Assembly (NCBI GenBank): GCA_009929055.1
Contig: SABI01000091.1
Location: forward strand, 1 to 9,444
DNA length: 9,444 nucleotides
From: Spirochaetia bacterium
GTDB taxonomy: Bacteria > Spirochaetota > Spirochaetia > Sphaerochaetales > Sphaerochaetaceae
Direction: 5' to 3'
Every line of letters begins with the position of its first letter. The stretch's first letter is position 1. Shown here one piece after another: positions 1 to 5,988 of this stretch. Under the pieces are notes generated by a model, which ran no database searches, was not told where the DNA came from, and saw only the letters and a list, made by a program, of their open reading frames with translations. The position numbers and the translations under genes were made by a program.

Positions 1-1116
1 CTCTATACCTATATTTCTAAGATGGTGAGTGAGTGTAATGGAATTGAACTCATTTACTACATGGCTCTTCAACCCTCCTTATATGAAGATGCTATTAAAC
101 AGATTCAAATAGTTGATGCTAATTTAGCTAAGCTTTGTAAGTTTGAAAAGAAAATCATAGTTGAAAAACCTTTTGGCTTTGATTCAGAGTCTGCAAAGCG
201 ATATAACGATATTCTTCTCACCGCTTTTAGTGATAAAGAGATTTATCGAATTGACCACTATCTTGGTAAAGAATTTATGCAAAACCTTCTGTTATTAAGA
301 TTCCATAATGATATCATTCGAAGGATTTGGGATAACAGGTCAATAGAGAGTATTCAGATAATCTTTGATGAGACTCATGGGGTTGATCAGCGTCTAGGGT
401 TTTATGAGAAAATTGGGGTAGTGAGGGATACTATTCAAAACCATATTATGCAGATTATTACCTACTTGACGATGACTGATCCTGCCACTCTTTCTCCTGA
501 AGATATTGCAACAGAGAAGGTAAAGGTATTACGGGCAATTTCTCCGGTAACCGATTTTTATACAGGGCGCTATGAATCTCTGGGTGCTCATAGTGGGCAT
601 GTTGTCCATACGCCAACCTATGCTGCCCTCACTCTAAAGGTAAACACCTACTACTTTGCTGACATTCCTATCTATATCAGAACAGGAAAAATGCAAAAAG
701 AGGCGACCTCTCTTATCTACGTAAAATTTAAAAACACAACAAAGAAAGTGATGAACGATGATAAGATTGGAGAAAATGGGGTGATTATCACCATACACCC
801 AGAACTCACCATCGACATTAAGATGAACTTAAAAGAGCCCGACACAAACTGGAAATCAAAACCAGTTCGCTTTAGGTTTAATCAAGCAGAAACTTTTGGG
901 GCAAATACCCCCGAAGCATATGAGCAGATAGTAAAGAAAATCTTCCAAGGTGATAAAAGTTTATTCCCTTCAATGAGAGAAATCAGCGAAGCATGGAGAA
1001 TTGTTGAACCAATGCTTCATGAAGATAATCACATGGAAGTCTATCCTGTAAGAACCCTCCCCCGTTTTGTAAGTGAGATGGAAAGAAAGAACAATTTTAC
1101 TTGGTTTAAAGAGTAG
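1..1116 (+). CDS. zwf: Glucose-6-phosphate dehydrogenase, 5'-truncated by window edge
   Basis: Oxidises glucose 6-phosphate to 6-phosphogluconolactone with NADP+ (or NAD+), the first step of the oxidative pentose phosphate pathway, in the cytoplasm. The reading frame is open from base 1, so the Met at base 22 is internal and not the start; 371 residues are visible. Family members are about 480-510 residues, so roughly 110-130 N-terminal residues, including the Rossmann GxxGDLA motif, lie outside the window. Visible landmarks are a Y-x-A-L-x-P-S segment near residue 23, the substrate-binding EKPFG at about residues 55-59, and the family signature RIDHYLGKE at about 83-91 (bases 247-273), which holds the catalytic His and a substrate-binding Lys. 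The C-terminal G6PD domain follows with RIWDN, F-D-E-T-H-G-V and a late PxxWR-like region. The Gln in A-L-Q-P-S, where Pro is usual, is a minor oddity. The gene ends in TAG, followed closely by a terminator hairpin. The assignment is secure. Confidence 0.95.
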   Translation, partial: LYTYISKMVSECNGIELIYYMALQPSLYEDAIKQIQIVDANLAKLCKFEKKIIVEKPFGFDSESAKRYNDILLTAFSDKEIYRIDHYLGKEFMQNLLLLRFHNDIIRRIWDNRSIESIQIIFDETHGVDQRLGFYEKIGVVRDTIQNHIMQIITYLTMTDPATLSPEDIATEKVKVLRAISPVTDFYTGRYESLGAHSGHVVHTPTYAALTLKVNTYYFADIPIYIRTGKMQKEATSLIYVKFKNTTKKVMNDDKIGENGVIITIHPELTIDIKMNLKEPDTNWKSKPVRFRFNQAETFGANTPEAYEQIVKKIFQGDKSLFPSMREISEAWRIVEPMLHEDNHMEVYPVRTLPRFVSEMERKNNFTWFKE

Positions 1117-1121
1117 AGAAA

Positions 1122-1170
1122 TAAAAAGGACCTCTTAAGAGAGTTTTCACTCTCCTTCGAGGTCTTTTTT
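1122..1170. terminator. Bidirectional intrinsic terminator between zwf and the DUF438 gene
   Basis: GACCTC (1129-1134) pairs with GAGGTC (1159-1164). An inner GAGAG/CTCTC stem lies within the loop. The 3' side continues in six T on the plus strand, and the 5' side is preceded by five A, which become a T run on the minus strand. It therefore fits as a terminator for both converging genes, whose stop codons lie 5 bases to the left and 13 bases to the right. Confidence 0.85.
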
Positions 1171-1183
1171 ATGTAATTAGTAA

Positions 1184-2416
1184 TTATTCATCTAAAAGGC
1201 GCTTATCGCCACTAATTGCTTGAATCGGGGCAATGTTTTGAGTTACTTCAACAGTCCCTAGATATTCACCCTTCTCATCCCTTACTGCAAAGTAGCGAAT
1301 ATGAACATAGGCTGTACCAAGGTGGATATAAAACTCTGCCATGTCCCGCTTGTTGCTCTTAAATTCATCAAGAATCTTTGTCACCACATGTACTGATGCT
1401 GGTGGATGACAGTTCGTAACTTCTCTCCCAATGATAGCTGTGGTTCGTGGGAAAATTCTTTCATTTGACTGTGAGAAGTAGGCTACTTCATCATTCTTGT
1501 CGACAAAAGTGATATCTATTGGAAGGGTGTTGAGCACCTTGCTAAGAATGTCAGCAGTAAAGTGACCACTAGGAAGGGTAATAACACCGCTACTTACCCC
1601 AGGGGCAACTTCTTCTTTCTTAGCTCCTTCATCTTTCCAAGAAGGAACATTCTCTACATAGGAGTGATTAAACTCATCTAAGCCTTCATTAATTGTCCTC
1701 CAGTCATGAACATTAAAAACTTCACTTACCATAGGGATGAGTATTTCATTCTCTTTTGTAATCATCTCTATAATCTTCTCATTAGCAGTTCGTACTTGAG
1801 TCATGAAAAGATCTCGCTTGTGAGCATCTGGGCGAGGAGAATTAAGCATCTCTTCGAATGTAGAAATAGCCTCCTTAATCATTGCCCTTATTTCATCATC
1901 TACACCCCACATTACCTTTGGTGGAGCTGTAATACCGTATCTTTCCATGAGAGGGAACCAGAGATTCTCTTTTTTAGCATAATGGCTATCAATTTTCTTT
2001 AGCTCTTGTAGTTCAGATGTGAGTGTTGGGAGAACTTGTACTTCCCCTTTAGAGAGTCTTTCCATGTTAGAAGTAATATCATTCACTAACTTAGTGATAT
2101 GTTCATTTTCTTTCTTCAAAAGCCACGCTGGATGGCCTAATATGTCATCAACCTTTTTTGACCCGTGAATTTCGGCAACAGAGCCATGTACTAATGCTGA
2201 GTGAACATCACAGAGGCGTTGCACTTCTTCAACACTCACTTCTCCAGCATCCATTAATTTCTTCTCAGCTGCAGCTATTTCATCAGCTCCAATTCCTTCA
2301 AATACTTCTCCAAATTCTTTCTTTACTGCTTCAAATTGTTCGCCATCGTGGAGCCTTTTAATCATATCTTTTAAAAGCTCACTTCTGTTGTCGCTATTTC
2401 TTATCTCTGCGCTCAT
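1184..2416 (-). CDS. DUF438 / hemerythrin-like / PAS domain protein
   Basis: This 410-residue protein has the domain order known from DUF438 proteins of anaerobes. A helical DUF438 domain covers about residues 12-85, a hemerythrin-like HHE four-helix region about 92-232, a charged linker follows to about 275, and a PAS domain covers about 288-400. Candidate metal-binding residues in the HHE part are H95, E103, H106, H145, E150 and E222/E224. The PAS part carries the characteristic C-H-P-P-A-S-V motif (336-342) and an H-I-R-Y-F-A-V-R-D strand (372-380). No signal peptide or membrane segment is seen, so it is likely cytoplasmic. The role in this family is unsettled; sensing or binding of O2, NO or redox state is a reasonable inference from the two sensor-type domains. 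The start is supported by AAGGAGAT (2421-2428) five bases upstream of ATG. The neighbour behind it is terminated separately, so it is probably monocistronic. Confidence 0.88.
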   Translation of the reverse strand: MSAEIRNSDNRSELLKDMIKRLHDGEQFEAVKKEFGEVFEGIGADEIAAAEKKLMDAGEVSVEEVQRLCDVHSALVHGSVAEIHGSKKVDDILGHPAWLLKKENEHITKLVNDITSNMERLSKGEVQVLPTLTSELQELKKIDSHYAKKENLWFPLMERYGITAPPKVMWGVDDEIRAMIKEAISTFEEMLNSPRPDAHKRDLFMTQVRTANEKIIEMITKENEILIPMVSEVFNVHDWRTINEGLDEFNHSYVENVPSWKDEGAKKEEVAPGVSSGVITLPSGHFTADILSKVLNTLPIDITFVDKNDEVAYFSQSNERIFPRTTAIIGREVTNCHPPASVHVVTKILDEFKSNKRDMAEFYIHLGTAYVHIRYFAVRDEKGEYLGTVEVTQNIAPIQAISGDKRLLDE

Positions 2417-2442
2417 GTGTATCTCCTTGTATCTATAATTTA

Positions 2443-2471
2443 TCTATATTTTTCATCTCTTACTTTGTATA
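2443..2471 (-). promoter_or_regulatory. Candidate promoter of the DUF438 gene
   Basis: Reading on the minus strand, a -35-like TATACA (2471-2466) and a -10-like TATAGA (2448-2443) are separated by 17 bases. Each matches the sigma70 consensus at four of six positions. The transcript would start near 2436, leaving a short leader that includes the good ribosome site. It is a prediction only; the region is AT-rich and other pairs could be drawn. Confidence 0.35.
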
Positions 2472-2479
2472 TACTACAA
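2465..2479. promoter_or_regulatory. Operator-like inverted repeat TTGTA-N5-TACAA
   Basis: Two perfect five-base arms (2465-2469 and 2475-2479) flank a five-base spacer and overlap the proposed -35 box of the DUF438 gene. The layout suits a dimeric repressor. The arms begin and end like Rex or FNR/CRP-type half sites (TTGT...ACAA), but the match to any named consensus is incomplete, so no regulator is assigned. Confidence 0.3.
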
Positions 2480-2484
2480 TATAG

Positions 2485-2533
2485 AAAAAAAAACAAGCTT
2501 GCCGTTGCAAATGCAACGAAAGCCTGTCTTGTT
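2485..2533 (-). terminator. Intrinsic terminator of the acyl-CoA synthetase gene
   Basis: On the minus strand, an outer AACAAG/CTTGTT pair (2533-2528 with 2497-2492) and an inner CGTTGC/GCAACG stem with an ATTT loop form a long bulged hairpin. It is followed by an uninterrupted run of nine T, of which the first two overlap the end of the stem. It starts 17 bases beyond the synthetase stop codon and separates that transcript from the downstream DUF438 gene. Confidence 0.9.
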
Positions 2534-2550
2534 GTTAATATCTCTAGAAA

Positions 2551-4458
2551 TTAGATAAACAATGCATCAATTTCCTTTTTATATTGTTCGGTAACTTTGT
2601 GCCTCATCACTTCTTGTTTGGCAGAAAGTTGTTCTCCGATTTTGAAGGACTGAGATGTGAGGGCAAACCGGGCAATATGTTCATATCCCTTTAATCCAGT
2701 TTTTGTACTCACTAGTTCATTGATTTCGCTTTGAATAAGGTTCTTTACTTCAACTAATCCTAATAAATCTCCTCGAGTCATGTAAGGTATATTGTTCTCT
2801 TTTACAAAAAGTTCAATTTGTTTTGTGTCGACCACAATAAGAGCTCCAAGATATTTTTTATCCTGTCCAACAACCATTACTTGCTCAATATATTCTGATT
2901 CACGAAGCTTTGCTTCTATTGGAATAGGTTCAATATTTTCACCACCACTAAGGACGATGGTATCTTTTGCCCTTCCTTTAATTGCATACTCACCCTTGTG
3001 GGTCCACATACCAATGTCGCCTGTATTGATGAACCCTTCTTTATCCATGATTGCTTTGGTGAGGTCATCTCTCTTATAGTAGCCCATCATCACCTGTTCA
3101 CCTTTCGCCCAAATAACACCCTTCTCTCCAGGGCGCGCTAAAGAGCCATCTTCCTTGACAATCTTTATCTTAGTCTCTGGAAGAGGGGCAACAGTTTCGG
3201 GCACTTGGTGACTTATCTTTCTCAATCCTATAACAGGAGCTGTTTCAGTTAGGCCGTATCCGTCAAGTAAAGTTACTCCAATTGCTTTAAAGAATTTATC
3301 GATTGGGGCGGGTAATGAACCTCCGCCACTGACTCCTGCTCTAAAGTTATTTCCAAATTTCTTTTTAATGGTATTGAACACCAATACATCCCCTAATAAT
3401 TTAAAAGGGGTGAGGATTACTAATAGTATTACCCCAATAAGTAAATCTAAGGGGTAAAAACGTTTTTTAAACTGAGGTTTGGTGTTTGTTACAAGGTTTA
3501 AAGCATTTGTGTGATGAGCTCCAATAAAGACAAAGAAATGGAACAAGGATCTTGCAACAATACTTTTTGTTTTTACATTTTGATACACTCCAGCTTTCAC
3601 TGCTTCCCAAATTCTTGGAACTGAACCCATCCATTGTGGATTTACCCTTTGTAGGTCAACTAACATAATCTTTCCAATTGGTTTTGAATAGACTACCGTA
3701 GATGCTTGGTCAATAATTACATACTGTAAAATTCTTTCAAAAGAGTGCCATACAGGGAGAACACTTAACCATCTCTCTCCCTTTTTGAAGTCAATTACTT
3801 TAGGTAATTGTTCTAATTGGAAGGTAAAGTTTCTGTGACTTAACATTACTCCTTTTGGCTCTCCTGTTGTTCCACTTGTAAAGATAATTGTAGCTAAGTC
3901 ACTACTTTTCCCTTTTGCAATCTCTTTTTCTATCCTTGTTGGCTCTTTTTTAAGTTCTTCAGAACCCTTTTCTATAAGAGAGTTAAAGGTAAGAATACTT
4001 ACCCCCTCTGGGACTTTTCCTTCTAGTAGGGACGTATGGTGTGATGAGTCCATTACTACTAGAGTTTTTAATTTTGGAAGACTTGGGAGAATAGCAAGGA
4101 TTTTTTGTAATTGATCTTCATTTTCTACAAATGAGAGAGAACACTCACTCACATCTAAAATGAATTTCAATTCGTTAGGCATTGCATCTCTTCCACGAGG
4201 GACATCAACTGCCCCTAGAGCAAGAATTGCATTATCGGCAAGTAACCACTCTTTACGGTTGTCACTAATGAGTCCTACGTTATCACCCCGTTTTACATTA
4301 AGTAAAAGCAAGGCTTGGGCGAGTTGATTCACTTGAGTGTAAAAATCTTTATAGGAAACAGATAAAAAGTTTCCATTATCATCTTTATACATTTGAATAC
4401 TATTAGTTGGATAGTTAGTACTGATCTCTTTTAATAATTGGGGAATTGTTTGATACAT
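2551..4458 (-). CDS. Long-chain fatty acid:CoA ligase (AMP-forming)
   Basis: Activates a fatty acid to acyl-AMP with ATP, then transfers it to CoA; a FadD/ACSL-type member of the ANL superfamily, 635 residues. Visible core motifs are the P-loop TSGTTGEPKG (194-203), YGLTET (401-406), TGD (479-481) and the hinge region GRAKDTIVLSGGENIEP (495-511). An insert at about 335-362 contains a strongly hydrophobic stretch, I-G-V-I-L-L-V-I-L, that could anchor the enzyme at the membrane, as in the spirochaete-like forms I recall. Near the C terminus, L-S-A-K-Q-E-V-M-R (611-619) aligns with the A10 motif, but Glu falls where the catalytic Lys is expected. ATG at 4458-4456 is preferred because AAGGAG (4470-4465) lies six bases upstream; a TTG one codon earlier would leave only three. 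It is divergent from the vor operon, which also makes acyl-CoA. The chain-length preference cannot be read from sequence. Confidence 0.92.
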   Translation of the reverse strand: MYQTIPQLLKEISTNYPTNSIQMYKDDNGNFLSVSYKDFYTQVNQLAQALLLLNVKRGDNVGLISDNRKEWLLADNAILALGAVDVPRGRDAMPNELKFILDVSECSLSFVENEDQLQKILAILPSLPKLKTLVVMDSSHHTSLLEGKVPEGVSILTFNSLIEKGSEELKKEPTRIEKEIAKGKSSDLATIIFTSGTTGEPKGVMLSHRNFTFQLEQLPKVIDFKKGERWLSVLPVWHSFERILQYVIIDQASTVVYSKPIGKIMLVDLQRVNPQWMGSVPRIWEAVKAGVYQNVKTKSIVARSLFHFFVFIGAHHTNALNLVTNTKPQFKKRFYPLDLLIGVILLVILTPFKLLGDVLVFNTIKKKFGNNFRAGVSGGGSLPAPIDKFFKAIGVTLLDGYGLTETAPVIGLRKISHQVPETVAPLPETKIKIVKEDGSLARPGEKGVIWAKGEQVMMGYYKRDDLTKAIMDKEGFINTGDIGMWTHKGEYAIKGRAKDTIVLSGGENIEPIPIEAKLRESEYIEQVMVVGQDKKYLGALIVVDTKQIELFVKENNIPYMTRGDLLGLVEVKNLIQSEINELVSTKTGLKGYEHIARFALTSQSFKIGEQLSAKQEVMRHKVTEQYKKEIDALFI

Positions 4459-4464
4459 CAATAT

Positions 4465-4470
4465 CTCCTT
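4465..4470 (-). promoter_or_regulatory. Ribosome binding site fixing the acyl-CoA synthetase start
   Basis: AAGGAG on the minus strand lies six bases before ATG (4458-4456) but only three before the in-frame TTG at 4461-4459. This favours ATG and gives 635 rather than 636 residues. Confidence 0.75.
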
Positions 4471-4482
4471 TTGTAATAATAG

Positions 4483-4508
4483 TATTCAATATTTACTTAT
4501 TTTGAATA
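4483..4508. promoter_or_regulatory. Operator-like inverted repeat TATTCAA-N12-TTGAATA
   Basis: Perfect seven-base arms (4483-4489 and 4502-4508) with a 12-base spacer span the -10 box and start region proposed for the acyl-CoA synthetase. The position suits a repressor such as the TetR-family regulators that commonly control acyl-CoA synthetase genes. That link is an inference, since no regulator gene is in the window and the region is AT-rich. Confidence 0.35.
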
Positions 4509-4516
4509 AATGTCAA
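4488..4516 (-). promoter_or_regulatory. Candidate promoter of the acyl-CoA synthetase gene
   Basis: On the minus strand a perfect -35 box TTGACA (4516-4511) is followed after 17 bases by AATATT (4493-4488), a four-of-six match to the -10 box. Transcription would start near 4481, giving a leader of about 20 bases that contains the ribosome site. The -10 box sits inside the TATTCAA/TTGAATA inverted repeat, so a protein bound there would block it. Confidence 0.5.
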
Positions 4517-4601
4517 GATAAATAAACAGCATAACTCTATTTATGGTAATTAAGTAGGTATTTTTATTGTAATTATTCCATTTTTGTTCAACGAGTTAAA
4601 C

Positions 4602-4640
4602 TTGACAGTAATAGTAGAAAGTGTCAAACTAAATTTAGTT
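4602..4640. promoter_or_regulatory. Paired symmetric elements upstream of vorD
   Basis: TTGACA (4602-4607) and TGTCAA (4622-4627) form a perfect inverted repeat with a 14-base spacer. The perfect 14-base palindrome AACTAAATTTAGTT (4627-4640) follows, sharing one base. TTGACA is also a consensus -35 box for rightward transcription, but the hexamer 17 bases on (CAAACT) is a poor -10, so I do not call a promoter with confidence. These elements are the best candidates for control of the vor operon. Confidence 0.4.
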
Positions 4641-4641
4641 G

Positions 4642-4666
4642 GTAAGAAATTACGAAATATTCTTAC
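4642..4666. promoter_or_regulatory. Inverted repeat GTAAGAA-N11-TTCTTAC in the vorD leader
   Basis: Perfect seven-base arms (4642-4648 and 4660-4666) lie 30-55 bases before the vorD start codon. They could be a protein site or a weak leader hairpin. There is no T run, so it is not a terminator. Confidence 0.3.
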
Positions 4667-4696
4667 TTAGTGATACTTACAATATAAGGTGGAAAG

Positions 4697-4921
4697 ATGA
4701 AACATATTGTGTCGTTGAATACCGAAAGATGTAAAGGATGTTATGTTTGCGCTTCGCACTGTCCCAAGGGGTGCCTTACTCCAGGAAGTGTTATAAATAA
4801 TTCAGGATATATTGCAATTGAGAGGGTAGAGACAGCAGATTGTATTGGCTGTGGCCTTTGTGTGTTAGCTTGCCCAGAACCAAGAGCCTTGACTATTCTT
4901 GTCTCAAAAGAGGTCTCCTGA
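4697..4921 (+). CDS. vorD: 2-oxoacid:ferredoxin oxidoreductase, delta (ferredoxin) subunit
   Basis: A 74-residue protein with two [4Fe-4S] binding motifs of the bacterial ferredoxin type. The first is C12-x2-C15-x2-C18-x3-C22-P and the second is C49-x2-C52-x2-C55-x3-C59-P, so all eight ligands are present. It passes electrons from the catalytic beta subunit to external ferredoxin. Four-subunit enzymes of the Vor/Kor/Por type have a small delta subunit of this kind, and here it is the first gene of the operon. Its length is at the short end for the family. A ribosome site AAGGTGG (4686-4692) precedes ATG by four bases. The stop codon overlaps the vorB start (TGATG). The substrate name (branched-chain 2-oxoacid) is taken from the neighbouring alpha subunit, not from this protein. 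Confidence 0.9.
   Translation: MKHIVSLNTERCKGCYVCASHCPKGCLTPGSVINNSGYIAIERVETADCIGCGLCVLACPEPRALTILVSKEVS
4906..4913 (+). promoter_or_regulatory. Ribosome binding site inside vorD fixing the vorB start
   Basis: AAAAGAGG ends seven bases before ATG 4921-4923. It lies within the last codons of vorD and supports the TGATG start over the ATG at 4840 in the same frame, whose extra 27 residues are only the vorD coding sequence read out of frame. Confidence 0.7.
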
Positions 4922-5988
4922 TGACTAAAAGATTACTTAAAGGAAATGAAGCAGCCGTACTAGGCGCCCTCATGGGGGGATGTACTCACTTTTTTGGATA
5001 CCCTATCACTCCAGCGAGTGAAATTGCTCAAGCGGCATCGTTCTATTTTACAAAAGCTGGAAGAGTTTTTCTTCAAGGTGAAAGTGAAGTAAGTGTAATT
5101 AATATGATTTATGGAGCTTCTAGTGCTGGTAAGAGGGTAATGAGTGCAAGTAGTGGTCCTGGAATTGCTTTGATGAGTGAAGGGTTTTCCTATCTAGCTG
5201 GGGCAAGATTACCAAATGTAGTTATTGACATGCAGCGAGCTGGGCCAGGACTAGGAAATATTTGGCCAGAACAGAGTGATTATAATATGGTTGTAAAAGG
5301 GGGAGGGCATGGAAACTATAAAAACATTGTCCTTGCTCCTGCAAGTGCCCAAGAGATGTACGATTTTACTAAGATAGCTTTTTCCTATGCTGATACCTAC
5401 CGTATGAGTGTAATCATTCTAGGTGATGGCTATATCGGGCAAGTGATGGAGAAAGTCGAAATTGATGGAGAGGTTGAACACACAAAGAGAAAAGATTGGG
5501 CTGTATATGGAGATAAAGAGAGTAGAGAGAACTTGATAAGTTCCATTTATATGAGCCCAGCTCTTATGAGTCAACATAACCAACTCCTTCAAGATGTCTA
5601 TAAAAAAGTTGAACAAGAAATTGTCGATTTTGAAGAGGTAAACACAGAAGATGCCCAAGTTATCTTTATTACCTATGGAATTGTCTCTAGAATATGCCAC
5701 TCAGCTGTTCAAAAGCTGAGAGCTCTAGGAATAAAAGCAGGAATGTTGCGCCTTATTACCTTATTCCCATTTCCTAAAGAAAAAATTCTTTCCTTTGCAA
5801 CTCATAAAACTCCCCTTATCGTTGTTGAGCTAAGTAATGGCCAAATGATGGAAGATGTCATATTGAGTACTAGATACCTTACCAAAATCATCCCTTTCTT
5901 AAGAATGGGAGGAGAAATCCCAACAGTAAAAGAGCTTGTTGATTTTACCTCCTTAACAGTAGGAGTCTCTAAAAAGGAGAATATGTGA
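4921..5988 (+). CDS. vorB: 2-oxoacid:ferredoxin oxidoreductase, alpha subunit (VorB type)
   Basis: The alpha subunit (pyrimidine-binding and transketolase C-like domains) of a CoA-dependent oxidative decarboxylase, 355 residues, the normal family length. The N-terminal domain has K-G-N-E-A (7-11), F-G-Y-P-I-T-P-A-S-E (25-34), G-E-S-E (53-56), whose Glu is expected to contact the thiamine pyrophosphate ring, and S-S-G-P-G (77-81). Q-R-A-G-P-G-L-G (105-112) follows. The C-terminal domain from about 245 carries V-I-F-I-T-Y-G and the R-L-I-T-L-F-P-F-P strand (277-285). It resembles VorB (3-methyl-2-oxobutanoate:ferredoxin oxidoreductase) more than pyruvate or 2-oxoglutarate enzymes, but substrate choice among close paralogues is uncertain. 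It is translationally coupled at both ends: it starts on the vorD stop and ends on the next start. AT content and codon use look like those of its neighbours. Confidence 0.9.
   Translation: MTKRLLKGNEAAVLGALMGGCTHFFGYPITPASEIAQAASFYFTKAGRVFLQGESEVSVINMIYGASSAGKRVMSASSGPGIALMSEGFSYLAGARLPNVVIDMQRAGPGLGNIWPEQSDYNMVVKGGGHGNYKNIVLAPASAQEMYDFTKIAFSYADTYRMSVIILGDGYIGQVMEKVEIDGEVEHTKRKDWAVYGDKESRENLISSIYMSPALMSQHNQLLQDVYKKVEQEIVDFEEVNTEDAQVIFITYGIVSRICHSAVQKLRALGIKAGMLRLITLFPFPKEKILSFATHKTPLIVVELSNGQMMEDVILSTRYLTKIIPFLRMGGEIPTVKELVDFTSLTVGVSKKENM
5974..5979 (+). promoter_or_regulatory. Ribosome binding site fixing the vorAC start
   Basis: AAGGAG ends eight bases before ATG 5988-5990 and five before the in-frame GTG at 5985. 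ATG is preferred because it reproduces the TGATG overlap seen at the vorD/vorB junction. The difference is one residue. Confidence 0.6.

Noticed and set aside
22..24. ATG at base 22 as the zwf start
   Set aside because: The frame is open upstream to base 1 and the G6PD N-terminal coenzyme domain is missing, so this Met is internal to a gene cut by the window edge.
2792..3079. 95-codon plus-strand frame inside the acyl-CoA synthetase
   Set aside because: It lies antisense to conserved motifs (TGD, GRAKDTIVLSGGENIEP) and has no ribosome site or recognisable domain.
4459..4461. TTG as start of the acyl-CoA synthetase
   Set aside because: It is only three bases from the ribosome site. The adjacent ATG at 4458-4456 has a normal six-base spacing.
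4518..4544. Inverted repeat ATAAATA-N13-TATTTAT
   Set aside because: The arms are pure A/T in an AT-rich spacer, so chance is a sufficient explanation.
4602..4630. TTGACA plus CAAACT as the vor promoter
   Set aside because: The -35 box is perfect, but the -10 hexamer at 17 bases matches only three of six positions and no better -10 lies at a normal distance. It is noted but not called as a promoter.
4840..4920. N-terminal extension of vorB starting at 4840
   Set aside because: These 27 codons are vorD read in another frame. Family similarity begins at the ATG at 4921, which has a ribosome site and a TGATG overlap.
5985..5987. GTG as start of vorAC
   Set aside because: It adds one residue only. 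The ATG at 5988 matches the coupling pattern of the preceding junction and is the stronger start codon.
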